From contig CAIYQH010000248.1 of NCBI GenBank assembly GCA_903928285.1, positions 1 to 8,683 on the forward strand: a stretch of 8,683 bases of DNA, written 5' to 3'. Positions 7,720 through 8,683 of this stretch are shown here, in pieces (position 1 is the first letter of the stretch; each line of letters opens with the position of its first letter). Under the pieces are notes generated by a model that made no database searches, had not been told where the DNA came from, and saw nothing but the letters and a program-made list of their open reading frames with translations. The stretch comes from an uncultured Bacteroidales bacterium (GTDB lineage: Bacteria > Bacteroidota > Bacteroidia > Bacteroidales > FEN-979). The position numbers and the translations under genes are program-made.

Positions 7720-7741
7720 CGTACCATCAGGCTAGGCTTAG
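7705..7741. repeat. 8-bp inverted repeat overlapping the 11-bp repeat array
   Basis: CTAAGCCT (7705-7712) and AGGCTTAG (7734-7741) are perfect inverse copies separated by 21 bases. The right arm presents the same CTTAG half-site on the opposite strand to the direct repeats. The arms are followed by no T-run in either direction, so an operator fits better than a terminator. Confidence 0.5.
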
Positions 7742-7805
7742 GCAAGGCTTCAGTAAACTCCCGGGTTTTTTAGGTTATCCTTCCCAGCGCTATGCTTTAT
7801 GATGT

Positions 7806-8105
7806 TTATTCGAATGATTCATATAGCCGGAGCCTGTTTCTGAGCGCAGTCATTTCATCATGCATTATGGAGATCCTGTTTAGAAGATAGGTGATCGATT
7901 CAATCCCTGCAATATTGATATCCAGTTCGTAATAAAACCTGACAATCTTCTCCAGCTGTTGCAATTGATCTGCTTCGATAAATGCGGTCTCCTTTATCTG
8001 TGTAACCTCTATCAGTCCGGTCTCCTGCAACGAACTGATGAAGGAAATTTCGATACCGTGGTTGGCGCAGAATTCGTCTAATGCTATTAAATTTTCCCGT
8101 TGCAT
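7806..8105 (-). CDS. cbpM: CbpM-type chaperone modulator
   Basis: This 99-residue protein matches the CbpM family in length and layout. A MerR-like helix-turn-helix segment (about 5-33) has a CbpM-type opening, Asp-Glu-Phe-Cys then a Gly-Ile-containing turn and Gly-Leu-Ile. The central helix pair (about 45-72) carries Tyr-Glu-Leu-Asp-Ile-Asn-Ile-Ala-Gly-Ile-Glu, close to the family's Leu-Gly-Ile-Asn-x-x-Gly-Ile. A coiled-coil end follows (about 75-96). CbpM binds the J domain of CbpA and blocks its work with DnaK; DNA binding is not required. It starts 9 bases after the stop of the upstream DnaJ-type gene, as expected for a partner pair made from one transcript. Confidence 0.85.
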   Translation of the reverse strand: MQRENLIALDEFCANHGIEISFISSLQETGLIEVTQIKETAFIEADQLQQLEKIVRFYYELDINIAGIESITYLLNRISIMHDEMTALRNRLRLYESFE

Positions 8106-8114
8106 TGGTCCAGT

Positions 8115-8683
8115 TTAAGATTGCAGTGTTGACAGTTCCGTGAATAATTCCTTTTGACGGGCGGTTAAATTGGTGGGAGTCCTAATGGCCCAGGTAATGT
8201 AAAGGTCGCCTGACTGGCCATCATTTTTATAGACAGGGAACCCCTGCCCCTTTAATTTTATTTTACTGCCGTTCTGGGTTTCGGGTTTTACCATTAGTTT
8301 TACCTTACCGGTCAGGGTGTTCAGCATTACCTCGCCACCCAGTATGGCGGTATATAAATCGAGGTCGGCGGTAGTATAAAGATCGTTCCCAAGCCGTTTT
8401 ATGCTGGGATGGTTTTCAATGGAGAAGGTGATGAACAGGTCTCCGGCGGGTCCGCCGTTAACCCCGGGGCCGCCATGGCCGGCAATTTTAATGGTTTGCC
8501 CGTTTTCAACCCCGGCAGGGATGGTAATCCGGATATTGTTCCCGTTTACTGTCAGCGTTTGTTTATGTGTTTTACCGGCATCAATAAGGGCCAGCCGGAG
8601 TTCTGAATGATAATCTTCGCCCCTGAATTTCACCTGCCGCCCCCTACCCGGCCCTGACGAACCGCCGAACATGGATTCAAAAA
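8115..8683 (-). CDS. cbpA: CbpA-type DnaJ co-chaperone, C-terminal part (5' end beyond the window)
   Basis: The frame is open to the right edge. The last Gly/Phe-rich linker residues (Phe-Glu-Ser-Met-Phe-Gly-Gly) mark the join from a J domain that lies outside the window. The rest is the two-part DnaJ substrate-binding region: a first beta domain with Ile-Pro-Ala-Gly-Val-x-Asn-Gly and a Gly-His-Gly-Gly-Pro-Gly turn, then a second with Leu-Gly-Gly-Glu-Val and Lys-Gly-Gln-Gly-Phe-Pro. No cysteine occurs in the visible 188 residues, so the DnaJ zinc finger is missing, which points to CbpA rather than DnaJ. It hands unfolded proteins to DnaK. The ATG at 8672 is internal, because the typical linker continues upstream of it. 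The pairing with cbpM supports the CbpA call. Confidence 0.9.
   Translation of the reverse strand, partial: FESMFGGSSGPGRGRQVKFRGEDYHSELRLALIDAGKTHKQTLTVNGNNIRITIPAGVENGQTIKIAGHGGPGVNGGPAGDLFITFSIENHPSIKRLGNDLYTTADLDLYTAILGGEVMLNTLTGKVKLMVKPETQNGSKIKLKGQGFPVYKNDGQSGDLYITWAIRTPTNLTARQKELFTELSTLQS

Larger units (their letters stand above)
7381..7805. other. 425-base intergenic region upstream of macA
   Basis: This gap between the cbpM stop and the macA start should hold the end of the cbpM transcript and the promoter of macA. It contains three 11-bp tandem repeats (7687-7719), an inverted repeat around 7705-7741, a second inverted repeat at 7580-7603 and T-runs near 7508-7515 and 7766-7771 (plus strand). 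The minus-strand string CAGATTTGC (7605-7597) resembles a Bacteroidota -7 element at five of six positions, but its nearest TTG is 15 bases upstream instead of about 19. I see no convincing protein gene, tRNA or clear terminator. Confidence 0.6.

Noticed and set aside
7758..7771. Terminator at CCCGGG followed by six T
   Set aside because: The palindrome has no loop, and on the plus strand there is no upstream gene for it to end. On the minus strand only a 4-bp stem without a following T-run can be drawn.

Overview
The window looks like an ordinary chromosomal segment of a Bacteroidota bacterium, possibly Bacteroidales or a relative. The clues are protein style, the paired DnaJ/CbpM genes, start codons with poor or no Shine-Dalgarno sequences, and A/T-rich leaders. 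No mobile element, RNA gene or CRISPR array is visible. The genus cannot be told from the sequence alone.

Left part, plus strand (1-1544): the 3' end of a PAP2-family membrane phosphatase gene, then a membrane-anchored serine hydrolase of the class A beta-lactamase fold. Both are probably envelope enzymes. They converge on the leftward genes, with only about 48 bases between the hydrolase stop and the mgtA stop.

Middle part, minus strand (7380 down to 1593): macA-like adaptor, macB-like ABC transporter and an MgtA-type P-type ATPase, all in one direction. macA and macB overlap by four bases (ATGA). mgtA follows macB after 32 bases, or 68 if its second Met is the true start. MacA and MacB should form the inner-membrane and periplasmic part of a TolC-dependent tripartite pump. 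No outer-membrane TolC gene is present here. MgtA would import Mg2+ or a similar cation.

Between macA and the next gene to the right lies a 425-base non-coding stretch (7381-7805). It holds the most unusual non-genic signal in the window: three near-identical 11-bp tandem repeats (7687-7719) overlapping an 8-bp inverted repeat. The helical-turn spacing resembles operators of OmpR/PhoB-family response regulators.

Right part, minus strand (8683 down to 7806): the C-terminal part of a CbpA-type DnaJ co-chaperone gene, followed after 9 bases by cbpM, which encodes its small modulator.

I see no clear new system. The best lead is that macA-macB-mgtA may be one transcription unit joining efflux and Mg2+ transport, possibly controlled from the 11-bp repeat array.
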